Below, in pieces: positions 12,066-23,524 of a stretch of DNA of 64,000 bases (its first letter is position 1; each line of letters begins with the position of its first letter). The stretch lies in NCBI RefSeq assembly GCF_965363235.1, contig NC_134842.1:33542958-33606957 (forward strand). The letters are read 5' to 3'. The notes under the pieces were generated by a model. That model made no database searches. It was given only the letters and a program-made list of their open reading frames with translations, and was not told where the DNA came from. Origin of the DNA: Mytilus galloprovincialis. Taxonomy: Eukaryota > Mollusca > Bivalvia > Mytilida > Mytilidae. The position numbers and the translations under genes are program-made.

Positions 12066-13020
12066 AATACATTGACAAATTAATAAATAAGCAAGCTGGT
12101 TCTTATAAACAATGCATGTAGCTAAAAATGGCCATCCCTGGAATATCGTATTAGGAAATTTGAATTTTGGTTCCTACTTAAAATGTAAATTATATACAAA
12201 TCTGCATTTCAAAAGTCTCAAGACCACATTTCTTGTAGAACTTTTAAAACTTTATATTAGGCTTATATCAATAATGTCTTAGATGAGATGGGAATTCAGC
12301 GAGGTTTGACTATTATTACAGGAATCAAATTTACAAAAATATATTTTGAAAGACAAATTATATGGTAAAATGGAATAGACAATTCAATTTGACGGGGGAT
12401 GAGGAAATATAGCACTAATTTATATATATCAACTTTAGGTCACACCATGATGAAATCGTTTAGCATGTTTTAAATCACACATAACTCGAAATAATATATC
12501 TCATTATAAATTATAAAACAAAAACTCATGCTGTAAGATAGTCTTGGTACACATATGTTATATCTACATTACATATGTATCCAATCCATTCTGTTCCAAT
12601 GGAAAAGATAATGAAACACTTTGAATTATAAACTCAAAATTCTTCAAGTAATAGATAATAGCTTTTAAATATAAATTAAAATTAGATCAAACTAGATATA
12701 TATATACAAAGAAAAGTAATACGAGCTGATATTGTAAATACAATATGAGATAAACTTGAATTGAAAGCCGCATTTTAAATGGGGAATTTTGAGCGTTTGT
12801 TGGTCTGTAAATAGATGTTTTGGAATGTAAAAAGATGTGACAACTTACATGCAAACATGAAAACGCCTACAATTACAAAGCCCTGATTTCATTCCCGATT
12901 TAGGCAGGAGTTTGTTTTGTCTAAGATTGAGTTAAGTGCATGTTTTATTTTCTTGTCATTATCATTTGGTGTATCTTCTTTCGTGGGAGCATCAAATGTT
13001 TTAATTCAAAGAATGACGGA
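12066..13020. other. Unassigned AT-rich DNA
   Basis: Nothing recognised beyond AT-rich sequence. Confidence 0.4.
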
Positions 13021-13199
13021 TAGCTGACCTTGGTTTATCTGCATATTAAACAAAGGACACACATGGATTCATGACAAAATTGTGTTTGGTGATGGTGATG
13101 TGTTGGTAAATCTTACTTCATTGAACATTCTTGCTGCTTACAATTACCTCTATCTATAATGTACATTGTCCAGTAGGTTCAGAGGAAAATATTTTGTGA

Positions 13200-13780
13200 A
13201 AGGAGTAGGTTCAGTAAGACCCCTTTTTGGCCCCAAAATATAGCAGGTTTTCAAAATTGTTAAAATGTAAACTATTAGTTATTTATTTGACAGTAGAATG
13301 CTTCTGCTACATAAATATGGGCTGTTTTTTACAATACAATGCACTTATATCGGGTACTAGCACCATTAAGTCATGCTAAATTACTGAAATCTTCACAATT
13401 CTAGCATTTTTGTTAAATTTTAGACGGTTTCCGTGTAAAACGAAAGTGGCCGCATTCGTGTTCATCCTTGATATTGAAATGTAAGTTGTATTTGATGATA
13501 ATACATAACATATATAAAGGTTGAGGATGAACACGGATGCGGCCACTTTTATGTTTGACAAAAAACATCTGAAAAGTAACACTTTTCGGCATATTTGGTA
13601 CATTTTTCATATTTGAGCTTGAATCGGGTCGTTTTAATGACTTATTCAGTTAAAATATTTCACATAAACTAATTGAATCAAATAAAATAGAAATTTACGT
13701 GTTTAAAAAGTGGTCAAAATCTTTCGTCAGATGGACCTGAAATTTGAGGCCAGAATCGGTCCTAACCGGACCTACTCCTT
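13200..13780. mobile_element. Fold-back element with central hairpin
   Basis: Left end aaaggagtaggttcagtaag and right end (reverse complement) aaaggagtaggtccggttag are imperfect inverted repeats of about 40 bases. A second inverted pair of 29 bases sits in the exact centre: 13443-13471 and 13521-13549 (core gtggccgcattcgtgttcat against gtggccgcatccgtgttcat). The element interrupts repeat D. It has no coding capacity. Confidence 0.75.
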
Positions 13781-13951
13781 TACAAAAGATTCTGAAAATT
13801 GCTATAAATGACTATAAAGGGCAATAGCTCCAAAAGGGGTCAATTGACCAGTTTTGTCATCAGACTTATTCGTAGATCTTACTTTGCTGTACATTATTGC
13901 TGTTTACAGTTTATCTCTATCTATGATAATATTGAAGATAATAACCAACAA

Positions 13952-14865
13952 GACTGTGACACTGTTGCAAACACTTGACAAAACTAAAATTCATATTCCA
14001 TCATCAGTGTTATAAAAATAATGTTCAGTCTTGTTACATTCTACACTAACTAGCTTTGTTAAAAAAATGCAATATTAAAAACTTGGATAGACAATTCTTT
14101 GAGACAAGGAAATCGCTTCAAGAGAACTAGAAGTGTCCAAGCGACACGATTGGCCCAGTCTCAAAAAAATGAAAAATCTGCAATTTCAATAACACATGGG
14201 AACACAAACATGATGATAGTCTCGCACACTAAAAATCATCCCAATATCTGAAAGCGTTTAGAAAAAAAGTCCGTATAACTGTAATTTTCAACAAGTTATC
14301 AAAGTCCATAGTCCGAAATTTCGGCAAAAATTAGCCGAGCGGAATAAAAAATAAACTTGATCTGTAACTCATCTTGGTTAACTCACATGCCAAAAATCAT
14401 CCCAATATCTGAACGCGTTTAGAAAAAAGACCGTATAAAAGTCCAAAGCCCGTTTTTTCTCGACAAAAATTAGCGGAGCGGAACGAAACATAAACTTGAT
14501 CTGTAACTCATCATGGTTAACTCACATACCAAAAATCATCCCAATTTCGGAAGGCGTTTAGAAGAAATCTGTATAATGATTTGTTGCAGAATGACGGAAT
14601 TTTTCGAAAAACTAAGGATTTTCTTATCCCAGGAGTAGATTACCTTAGCCGTATTTGGCACAACTTTTTGGAATTTTGGATCCTCATTGAATGCTCTTCA
14701 ACTTTGTATTTGTTTGGTTTACAACTATTTTGATATGAGCGTCACTGATGAGTCTTATGTAGCCGAAACGCGCGTCTGGCGTACTAAATTATAATCTTGG
14801 TACCTTTGATAACTATTTACGGACAAGGGTAAAACTATATGGCACCGAAAACTTCGTTGCGGGGC
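13952..14865. mobile_element. About 915-bp insertion in repeat D with three tandem units
   Basis: Repeat D breaks off after gataataaccaacaag and resumes at gcaaaattttcttaaaatta, so the DNA between arrived later. It holds three diverged direct units of about 130-170 bases, each with aaaaatcatcccaat, a gcgtttagaa phrase and aacttgatctgtaactcatc (starts near 14225, 14395, 14525). No terminal inverted repeat was found, so the element class is unknown. Confidence 0.6.
14575..14825 (+). repeat. Block containing gagcgtcactgatgagtctt
   Basis: This sub-block runs through ggattttcttatcccagga, gccgaaacgcgcgtctggcg and ataatcttggtacctttgat. I remember a near-identical block as very widespread in mussel sequences, with stronger conservation than its surroundings. 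It may be a SINE-like unit, but no tRNA-type promoter boxes were seen. Confidence 0.45.
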
Positions 14866-15799
14866 CATAAAAACTGCAAAATTTTCTTAAAATTACCAAT
14901 TCAGTGGTAGAGACCCAACAACAGGTTATCTGATTGGCCTGTTAATTTTAGGGCAGATAAATTTTGCCCTAATGAACAATCAAACCCTCATCAGTTTGCT
15001 TTAAATGTTTGGTTTCAGAGATAAAAGAACCAAAAACTGCATTTTACCCCTATGTACAATTTTTAGCCATTTCTGTCATATCTAGGCATCGGACACACTT
15101 TTCAAACAATTTACCCTAATGATGATTGTGGCCAAGTTTGGTTAAATTTGTCTTATTTGTTTCAGAGTGGAAGATTTTTGTAAAGGATTACAAAAATTTT
15201 CGGAAAATTGTTAAAAATTGACTATAAAGGGCAATAACTCCTAAAGGGGTCAACTGACATTTTTTTTCATGTCGACTTATTTGTAGATCTAAGTTTGCTG
15301 AACATTATTGCTGTCTATCTCTATCTAAAATAGTATTCATAATGCGGCGTAAAGCAACCAACAATCAATCAATCAATCAATAATAGTATTCAAGATAATA
15401 ACCAAACACGGCAAAATTTCCTTAAAATTGCCAAATCAGGGGCAGCAACCCAACAACAGGTTGTCTGATTCATTTGAAAATTTCAGTGCATATATATTTT
15501 AACCTGATAAGCATTTTACTCCGTCATATTTGCTCTAAATGCTTCGATTTCAGAGATATTAGCGAAAAACTGCATTTGACCCCAATGTTCTATTTTAGGC
15601 ATGTTGGGGCAGGGTCGTCCGACACATTTTTATAACTAGATATCCTAGTGATGATTTTGTCCAGGTTTGGTTAAATTTTGCTAAGTAGAGTCAGAGGAGA
15701 ATATGTTTTTGTAAAAGTTATCGGACGACGGACACAAAGTGATGAGAAAAGCTCACTTGGTCCTTTGGGGAAGGTGAGCTAAAAAGATGAGCTATGATT

Positions 15800-15975
15800 T
15801 ATGATTTATGTACAAAAAAATAACGAAAAAGAAATATGTAACACATTAACAAACTACAACAACTGAATAGCAGGTTCCTGACCCGAGACAGTCACATACA
15901 TACAAAATGTGTCAGGGTTAAACATGTTAGCGGGATCCCAACCCTCCCATAACCGGATACACTATGTGTAACATT
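15800..15975 (+). repeat. Repeat C tail copy
   Basis: aagaaatatgtaacacatta, gaatagcaggttcctgaccc, gagacagtcacatacataca and agcgggatcccaaccctccc correspond to the 3' part of repeat C at 2490-2860. Confidence 0.7.
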
Positions 15976-17100
15976 GCAACATAAAAGTAGTAAGTCTAGA
16001 CAAGACAATAAGGGCAATTAAAGATTTATTAATTTTCTAATAAGATAACTATAAATATCTAAAAACACCTAATTTTCTCAAGGACAAGGAAAATAATAAT
16101 AAAGTACCCACCCACTCATAAATAAAATAGGTGAAGTTGCTCAAAGGATGAGTTGATCTTTTATTACATATACTTCCGAGAAAGATAATGTATTATATAA
16201 TAAGTAAATCATTTCAGTTAGTCTTCATATCAGAAAATCGGGGAAAACCCACATCGGTAAATATAAGATTAACAATTTCAATATAGAGATGACATAATAC
16301 AATTAACGAAGAACCTTATGAACTCTACGACTCGTATATCAAGAGTCTAAATTCGTTTACTAAAATGTTTTTCTTTTGCATCTACTGTGAGTTGTAATGG
16401 AAAATATAGTTACAAAGACACGACGATTCGTCTTGAAAACAATTTTCATTTTGTACTGTAACATGAATAAACTGTTATCACAGAGATATGTCTCGCCTTT
16501 TTGTAATTTTGATTATGCAAATGTTGAAATCAAAATAGCAATACTTTAACATCTAACACAAGTTATGAAAATGTTCAAAGTCAATATATAATCTCCATGG
16601 AAACTATACTTGCAAATGCCAATAAATTTGCATACCATATATTATTGACTTAACATTTATTAGCAGTTCATCTTAGGTAGCACAATACAAAGATTTTGTC
16701 ACTCCCAATCAGACAACTTAAAACTGATGTAATTCATTGCATCCTTCTTTATATTTTATAAATGAGGTACCAAAAGAAAGAAGAAAGATTAATCTTTTAA
16801 ATTGTGATAATTTCATTATGATTAATTAATTATTATGCAATTAGTTGCTATATTGTGATGTCCATACTTGAATGAATTTAGCTTCTTTGTTCTTCATAGC
16901 ATCCAAAAATATTTTATATATTCTTGTACCTGGTTAACCTGGGACCAATGGTTAAAGAGACTTAATACTTAATCCTTTACTTTATCTCCCAAAATAAACC
17001 TGTGAATGGTAGTTTTGTGGGCATGTTCTCGATTCTGTGTTTATACATTGCTAAGTATAGCTTATTAATTTTGATTAATACAAAAATATATAGCATTAAA
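15976..17100. other. Unassigned AT-rich DNA downstream of DCTPP1
   Basis: No exon or repeat recognised. The first few hundred bases 3' of the DCTPP1 stop (below 17377) must hold its 3' UTR. Confidence 0.4.
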
Positions 17101-17104
17101 GATA

Positions 17105-17232
17105 AAACTGAGAATGAAAATAGGTAATGTGTCAAAGAGACAACAATCCGATAAAAGAGCGGAAAACAGCCGAATGCCACCAATGGGTCTTCAATACAGC
17201 TAGAAAATTCCTCATCCGGAGGATGCATAGTT
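17105..17232 (+). repeat. Repeat B fragment
   Basis: actgagaatgaaaataggta followed by atgtgtcaaagagacaacaa and ccaatgggtcttcaatacag is the start of repeat B (full copy at 34212). It is probably within the DCTPP1 3' flank. Confidence 0.6.
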
Positions 17233-17376
17233 GACAAAGGCTAATTTTCACATTAATAAACTTAATGTTTCTATTTTGTCAACTTTCTGTTTGGGAGGCA
17301 GGTGCCTTCGTAAAAAATTGGAATAATTTTTAATCTGTTCAAAAAACGTAATGCATGTTGGCTAATATTAAAATAT

Positions 17377-20300
17377 TTATTCATAGGCAGTATATTTATC
17401 ACTTTTGCCGTACACCTTTTTGGCGGGATATTTCTGTCTATTCTGCTTAAACTTTTGTAAAACAGCTGCCGGGAGGTCAATTTTACACCTGTCAGCTAAT
17501 CGGACAAGGTAAATCAAAACATCACTCATTTCTTGGCCCACATGCTTCTTTTCTTCTTCCGTAAATTCTGAAAATGGTCATTCAAACAGATAACATCTTT
17601 ATATGCATTTAGTATATTGTAAACAGTCCTTGGAATAATACTGTTTACATATTATTCAATTATAATCTATACAATAGTGCAGACTTAATATTTTTAGATA
17701 ATAAAAGTTTCGTTAACAGAATCTTAACGTTAAAATTCTTTTTCTTGAAAGAAAAATCCAGTTTGTCCTCAAGATTTTCCTCCAAAATGTATCTACTTCC
17801 AAGGATGAAATCAGAAGACTTAGATGAAAAACTTAATTTGTATGTCTGTAAGTAATGTTATATGTATACTGGCAGCAATGTATGGATTGGATAGTCTTTT
17901 GTCTACATCGTCAGGACAAACACGTATTTATGCGACATAGATTTTACTCAATACCAACTTTTGATACCAATATTTGTGAATAAAATATCGCAATCAGTCA
18001 AAGAAGAAAAACAATGAAGAGGGTTTTTCAATAAAAATGAAAGTGATAAGATAGGAACCTCGAAATTTTATTTTTGGACAAGAGTTGAGGGTCATTAATA
18101 TTTGTATGTCGATTTATTGCATGTACAGGTTTGTTTCGCGTATTGGGTGTATGGGTAATTTGGGAGAACCTTCCTATCCAGTTGCTATCAATTTAATTTG
18201 CTCTATAGCTATTTGTAAGAGAGTTTAAATATGCCGTAAATGTCGTAAATTGAATGTATATGTAAAATACATCACTCAATTGAGTAGAATATTTAACTTA
18301 CCAGGAAGACCAACTTTAACTTCTCCTTTCCACTGACTGAAAACAAATCAATAAATATGTTACTTTTATTTTTAAACAATTTAAAAGACAGAAATCGTCA
18401 CTGACAGAGTTTCTATCTGTATGATTACCTATATGATGTATATAGCTAGCATTGTAGATTTCTCACTTTCGTAAATTTTTGGTCACAAGTGAGTAGTGAT
18501 TTATTTTATAAGAGGTCCTATAGCTACATAAACGTTTTTGGGGTACTATCAAATGCTACTTTTTTTTCTTATTTATAAATATTGACATTCAACAATCTTA
18601 CCTGAAAAACTTTATCTCATGAACTGTTATTGAAAAACAGAATTAACACTAAGAAAAATGCCGACCAAAGGCCGTCATGTAATTGGTCACATCTTGTTCT
18701 ATAGTTTATGTAAAGTTGTCTGATTGGCAATCTTATCTCATCTCCTAATTTTAAATACTTGTATTAAACTGCTCTCAAAGCAGCAAATTCAACTTTCCAA
18801 CATTGATGATGGGTGCCACTGGCAGAGCAGGATCTGCTGAATTCCCTTCCATAGCCTGAGACAATTCTTATTTTTCTTTTTGGGGCTTTGTGTTTCTTAG
18901 TCTTTAGTTTTCTGTATGATATTTTGTATATAAACATTTTTTTTGCTACGGTATTAACTGATAAGACATAATCAATGGATTTTTTCGTTTAGATGTCTTA
19001 CAAAATTTCAGATAGCTCTCCAACTTCTCCAACTAAAGCAAGAAGTATATTTCTAGGAGTATGATACTGGTTCCAGTTTCTTTCTGCTGAAAATTCTTCC
19101 TGGAGTGACCTTCTGCAAACAAACAAACAATACTTACAATATGAACCATGTACTTCAGACTAACTACAAAAATAACAAAATACAATTGCTTACATTAATT
19201 AGATATAAGAAGATGACATGAGTGCCAATGAGACAACTCTCCACAGTGGCGGATCCAGCCATTTTAAAAAAGGGGGGGGGGGTTTCCCAACCCAGAGTAA
19301 AGGGGGGGGGGGGTTTCCAACTATATGCTCCCATTCAAATGCATTGATCGGCAAAAAAAGGGGGGTTCCAACTATATGCTCCCATTCAAATGCATTGATC
19401 GGCAAAAAAAGGGGGTTCCAACCCCCGGAACCCCCCTCCCCCTGGATCCGCCACTGCTTCACCCAACTGGCAATTTATAAAAACTTAAAAAGTAAAACAT
19501 TCAAGGCCAAAGTACGGCAATCAACACGGAGCGTTGGCTCACACAGAACCGCAAGCTATAAAGGCACCAAGATGATTGGTGTTAAACCATTCAAACAGAA
19601 AAACCAACGGTCTAATCTATAAAAAAACGAGAAACGAGAACCTTTATAATGCTTATGAACCACATCAACAAATAACAACTACTGAACAACAGGTTCCTGT
19701 CTTAGTACAGATGCAAACAAATGATGCGGGTTAAAAACGTTTTAACAGTCGCCAACTTTCACCCTTAATAGTAGTATCATAATAGTAAAACAAAAAAAAG
19801 ACAAGCTTTAAAATATCGAAATGATGATGTAACTCGATCAAAAAGAAGTAAATATCATGATCATACACTGAACGAATACATTTGATCGATGGCACACAAT
19901 CAATATAAAACCATTATAGTTCAAATGAGGAACCAAATACGAAGATTTATAAAATGACCTCCAATAATCCTACTTTACAAAGCTATTAACTTTCAGCATT
20001 AACCAGATGATATTTCAGTCATGATGGTGTATCTAGGGAAAACGTTGTCCTTTACCTGAATGCTTGCTCCATGACAGCAAATTTCTTGATAACAAAACTT
20101 TGTATTTTAATTTACTGAAAATTGGTATATGTTTTGGTATGTTTCCCTAAACTGGGATAATTTTACATAGAAATAAATAAAACCCCGGTGACGATGTGAA
20201 ATGCGTGCCAATGAGACAACCCTCCATCCAAGACACAATATGTATCTGTATCTGCATATATGTTACACAGTGCAGGATCCGATCGTCGATATACATGATA

Positions 20301-23300
20301 TATATGCACACTGTCCAGAAGGAGATCTGCTTTGTTAGTCCAACTGTTAGAGGACAGCCGTGGAACGATGCATCTACTGTCGTTTTTTGAATGCCGCGTT
20401 TATCTCTTCCAGATGGTCAATTAGGATATCGTTTTAGGAAAAGGGGAGTTCTTGCGGATGCCTGTTTTGCAGTCTGTCATCATTATCATTTAGAATGCTC
20501 TGCTATTTCGTGTGTCTTGTCTTTCTAAGATGTTCGTGTACTAAAAATCACTAAAGTTTGGCGTTTGTTTCTGATTTCTTGCAAGTAGTTTCATGGTTCA
20601 ATACATGGCATCAATCCCTCAACCACTTTGTAGAACATAGTCAGCCTCTGATATTTCCTTCTTTCTTGGAGGGGTGGTATTTCCAGGTTTAAAATCATAT
20701 TTTTTACGCATCCTGTTTCTCTGTATCTGTAGTCGTGCAGGATGAAACGTGCACCTCTTTTCTGTATGCTTTCTAACATTTTTATTTCCCATGTCCATGG
20801 TGAATTGGTCCCAAATGTCAGCACCATATTCTAGTACAGATCTAACCATGGCTTAGAATTTAGTAGGCTTGTTTTTCTGCGCTATTCACGCAGTGGAGTT
20901 ATTAAGCAAAACTAGAGGCTCTAAAGAGCCTGTGTCGCTCACCTTGGTCTATGTGACTATTAAACAAAGGAAGCAGATGGATTCATGACAAAATTGTATT
21001 TTGGTGATGGTGATGTGTTTGTACATCTTACTTTACTGAACATCCTTGCTGCTTACAATTATCTCTATCTATAATGAACTTGGCCCAGTAGTTTCAGTGG
21101 AAAATGTTAGTAAAAATTTACAAATTTTATAAAAATTGTTGAAAATTGACTATAAAGGACAATAACTCCTTAGGGGGTCAATTGACCATTTCGGTCATGT
21201 TGACTTATTTGTAAATCTTACTTTGCTGAACATTATTGCTGTCTACAGTTTATCTCTATCTATAATAATATTCAAGACAATAACCAAAAACAGCAAAATT
21301 TCCTTAAAATTATTAATTCAGGGGCAGCAACCCAACAACGGGTTGTCCGATTCATCTGAAAATTTCGGGGCAGATAGATTTTGACCTGATAAACATTTTA
21401 ACCCCATGTCAGATTTGCTCTAAACGCTTTGGTTTTTGAGTTATAAGCCAAAAACTGCATTTTACCCCTATGTTCTATTTTTAGCCATGGCGGCCATCTA
21501 AGTTGGATGGCCGGATCATCAGACACATTTTTTAAACTAGATACCCCAAAGATGATTGTGGATAAGTTTGGATTAATTTGGCCGAGTAGTTTCAGAGGAG
21601 AAGATTTTTGTAAAAGACTACTAAGATTTACGAAAAATGGTTAAAAATTGACTATAAAGGGCAATAACTCCTATATGGGTCAACTAACCATTTCGGTCAT
21701 GTTGACTTATTTGTAAATCTTACTTTGCTGAACATTATTGCTGTTTACAGTTTATCTCTATCTATAATAATATTCAAGATAATAACCATATAACGGCAAA
21801 ATTTCCTTAAAAATGCCAATTCAGGGGCAGCAACCCAACAACCGGTTGTCCGATTCGTCTGAAAATTTCAGGGCAGATAGATCTTGACTTAATAAACAAT
21901 TTTATATCATGTCAGATTTGCTCTAAATGCTTTAGTTTTTGAGTTATAAGCAAAAAACTGCATTTTACCCCTATGTTCTATTTTTAGCCATGGCACCCAT
22001 CTTGGTTGGATGGCCGGGTAACCGAACACATTTTTTAAACTAGATACCCCAAAGAAGATTTTGGCCAAGTTTGGATAAATTTGGCCCAGTAGTTTCAGAG
22101 GAGAAGACTTTTGTAAAAGATAACTAAGATTTACGAAAAATGGTTAAAAATTGACTATAAAGAGCAATAACTCATAATGGGATCAACTGACCATTTTGGT
22201 CATGCAACCTTATTTGTAAATCTTACTTTGCTGAACATTATTGCTTTTTACAGTTTATCTCTATCTATAATAATCTTCAAGATAATAACCAAAAACAGCA
22301 AAATTTCCCTAAAATTACCAATTCAGGGGCAGCAACCCAACAACGGGTTGTCCAATTCATCTGAAAGTTTCAGGGCAGATAGATCTTGACCTGATAAACA
22401 ATTTTGTCAGATTTGCTCTAAATGCTTTGGTTTTTGAGTTATAAGCCAAAAACTGCATTTTACCCCAATGTTCTATTTTTAGCCATGGCGGCCATCTTGG
22501 TTGGTAAGCGGGGTCACCGGACACATTTTTTAAACTAGATACCCCAATGATGATTGTGGCCAAGTTTGGTTAAATTTGGCCCAGTAGTTTCAGAGAAGAT
22601 TTTTGTAAAAGTTAACGATGGACGACGATGGACGACGACGCCGGACGCCGGACGCCAAGTGATGAGAAAAGCTCCAGGTGAGCTAAAAAACGTGAAAAAA
22701 GACATAATTTCACGTTGAACGTGAAATAATTTCTGTAATGAACGTTGCACGAAAAATACCGAGCACGCTAAATAAGACTTTGAAAATCACGATGTACTAG
22801 TAAAATTAAATAAGCAGAACACGTTGAACGAGGCACCCGTCTTGCACGACTGAACGTCAAATAAAAAAGTAAAAACACGTCACAAGTGAACGTGAAATAA
22901 AAAACGGTGATCACATTGCACAAAAATAACCCTTTACCACCCTCTTTTGTGAATATCTAAATATGTTTAATTTGTTGAAAGACGTGCATAGTATCAAATC
23001 ATAAAAATACAAATTGTTTCATGTAAGTCTCTTTATAGGTGCAATTTGGGTACTTGGTGCAATTTGGGTACTGTTACGTTAACCTGATAACATATATGAC
23101 TTCGCATTCTTAAATAATCATGTAATTTTGAACCTTTTTATACTGATATTTTCATTTTTGATCTCGGGTGGCACATTAATTGATAGTAAAAAACAAATAT
23201 CAGAAACCGTAAATAGAAATAGTAAATAATGCCCCCGAGGTCATATATGTTATAGGACAACGTGGATATGTTCCCTAGTCCAAATAATTATGTCGTCTGG

Positions 23301-23524
23301 CAAGGCTATTTCAATTTTTTTCTAGGACGCCTTCCTACATGTATTTGGACTGCCCAGCGGACGCTAGTCGGCTCGCTACATAAATAAATCATTATCTTTG
23401 ATTTGAGTACTTACATATCTTCTAGTGTTGGTTTTTCACTAAACATGTTTTCAGAAGACACGATTTTTTCTGTTGATCTTTCATTTTCAAATGGTCCCCC
23501 CGAGTTTTTACTTTCTTCAGTCAT
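17377..23524 (-). CDS. DCTPP1: dCTP pyrophosphatase 1 (MazG-type NTP pyrophosphohydrolase)
   Basis: Four exons: 23524-23415, 19112-19002, 18336-18302 and 17567-17377. All introns are GT-AG and phases agree (2, 2, 1), giving 447 nt and 148 residues with TAA stop. The enzyme hydrolyses dCTP and modified dCTPs to the monophosphate, cleaning the nucleotide pool. Residues 37-148 follow animal DCTPP1: IRSLQEEFSAERNW, then HTPRNILLALVGEVGELSEI, FQWKGEVKVGLPEF, QEMSDVLIYLVRLADRC and NRQKYPAKKV. The MazG metal ligands are present as E66-x-x-E69 and E98-x-x-D101; W50, H54 and W76 sit where the family contacts the base. Exon 3 is only 35 nt and encodes FQWKGEVKVGLP. Human DCTPP1 is 170 residues; the N-terminal 36 here are low-complexity and poorly conserved, which is usual. 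Intron 1 (4.3 kb) is filled with repeats and a LINE fragment. The gene shares a 249-base head-to-head promoter with the EMI-like gene. Confidence 0.95.
18795..18925 (-). repeat. Repeat F fragment, inverted
   Basis: gatgggtgccactggcagag, caggatctgctgaattccct and the later tttgtgtttcttagtcttta mirror repeat F at 9165 and 11856. It lies in DCTPP1 intron 2. Confidence 0.5.
19199..19770 (+). repeat. Repeat A copy carrying a nested MITE
   Basis: Starts agatataagaagatgacatg agt, breaks at 19243 for the element below and resumes at 19457 with cacccaactggcaatttata. It carries agtacggcaatcaacacgga, accgcaagctataaaggcac and the tail ctgtcttagtacagatgcaa. It lies in DCTPP1 intron 1, antisense to the gene. 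The open frames on both strands are repeat shadows. Confidence 0.8.
19244..19456. mobile_element. CAGTGGCGGATCCA element, second copy, with internal duplication
   Basis: Same termini as the element at 9524-9671. It is 213 bases long because a block of about 50 bases with ccaactatatgctcccattc and atgcattgatcggc is present twice in tandem (19311-19410). CTCCA at 19239-19243 and CTTCA at 19457-19461 are the flanking 5-base duplication with one change. Because it splits a repeat A copy, it is younger than that copy. Confidence 0.85.
20180..20232 (+). repeat. Repeat A 5' fragment
   Basis: cggtgacgatgtgaaatgcg followed by tgccaatgagacaaccctcc is a short start of repeat A, next to the LINE fragment. 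Confidence 0.5.
20270..20850 (-). pseudogene. Non-LTR retrotransposon (LINE) reverse transcriptase C-terminal fragment
   Basis: On the minus strand the frame MVRSVLEYGADIWDQFT is followed, after a frameshift, by LESIQKRGARFILHDYRYR, then NLEIPPLQERRKYQRLTMFY and KVVEGLMP. This is the C-terminal tail after the reverse transcriptase domain typical of CR1/jockey-type LINEs; similar tails are common in molluscs. Stops and further decay follow towards 20300, where weak matches to the same tail continue. The 5' side ends at 20850, close to repeat D at 20908. It lies in DCTPP1 intron 1 in the same orientation. It is a dead 5'-truncated copy. Confidence 0.8.
20908..22690 (+). repeat. Repeat D, near-complete copy with three tandem internal units
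   Basis: It begins with the hairpin aggctctaaagagcct and gtgtcgctcaccttgg and ends aagtgatgagaaaagctcca ggtgagc. Inside are three direct units of about 500-530 bases (about 21090-21600, 21620-22130, 22140-22600), each running from ttgactataaag and caataactcc through cagcaacccaacaac, aaaactgcattttacccc and the phrase cccagtagtttcagag. Units differ by point changes and small gaps. Open frames across the units on both strands are shadows. It lies in DCTPP1 intron 1. Class unknown; terminal hairpins recall Helitron-like ends but no Rep/helicase is present. Confidence 0.75.
22685..22925. repeat. Degenerate array of AACGTGAAATAA-type words
   Basis: The words aacgtgaaataa, aacgttgcacgaaaaata, cacgttgaacg, gaacgtcaaataaa and gaacgtgaaataaa recur at irregular spacing over about 240 bases directly after repeat D. 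Both the word and its reverse complement (ttcacgtt) occur, so short hairpins can form. No coding content. Confidence 0.55.
23278..23350. mobile_element. Small MITE with GTCCAAATA ends
   Basis: Starts GTCCAAATAATTATG after TA (23276-23277) and ends ATGTATTTGGAC; the right flank is TG rather than TA. Related to the element at 23979-24087, but shorter and more diverged. It lies 65 bases inside DCTPP1 intron 1. Confidence 0.6.

Larger units (their letters stand above)
13022..15783 (+). repeat. Repeat D copy split by two insertions
   Basis: Repeat D segments at 13022-13200, 13780-13951 and 14866-15783 read in order against the intact copy at 20908-22690. The first carries gattcatgacaaaattgtg and gtgatggtgatgtg; the last ends gatgagaaaagctcacttgg ... 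ggtgagctaaaaa. Its end can fold as a hairpin (GCTCAC ... GTGAGC). A short (CAAT)n run at 15362-15382 sits inside a duplicated stretch. The two insertions are described separately. Confidence 0.8.

Noticed and set aside
20908-20960. Helitron 3' end (hairpin followed by CTRR)
   Set aside because: The hairpin is present, but the CTAG and the A/T insertion context do not line up, so class is left open.
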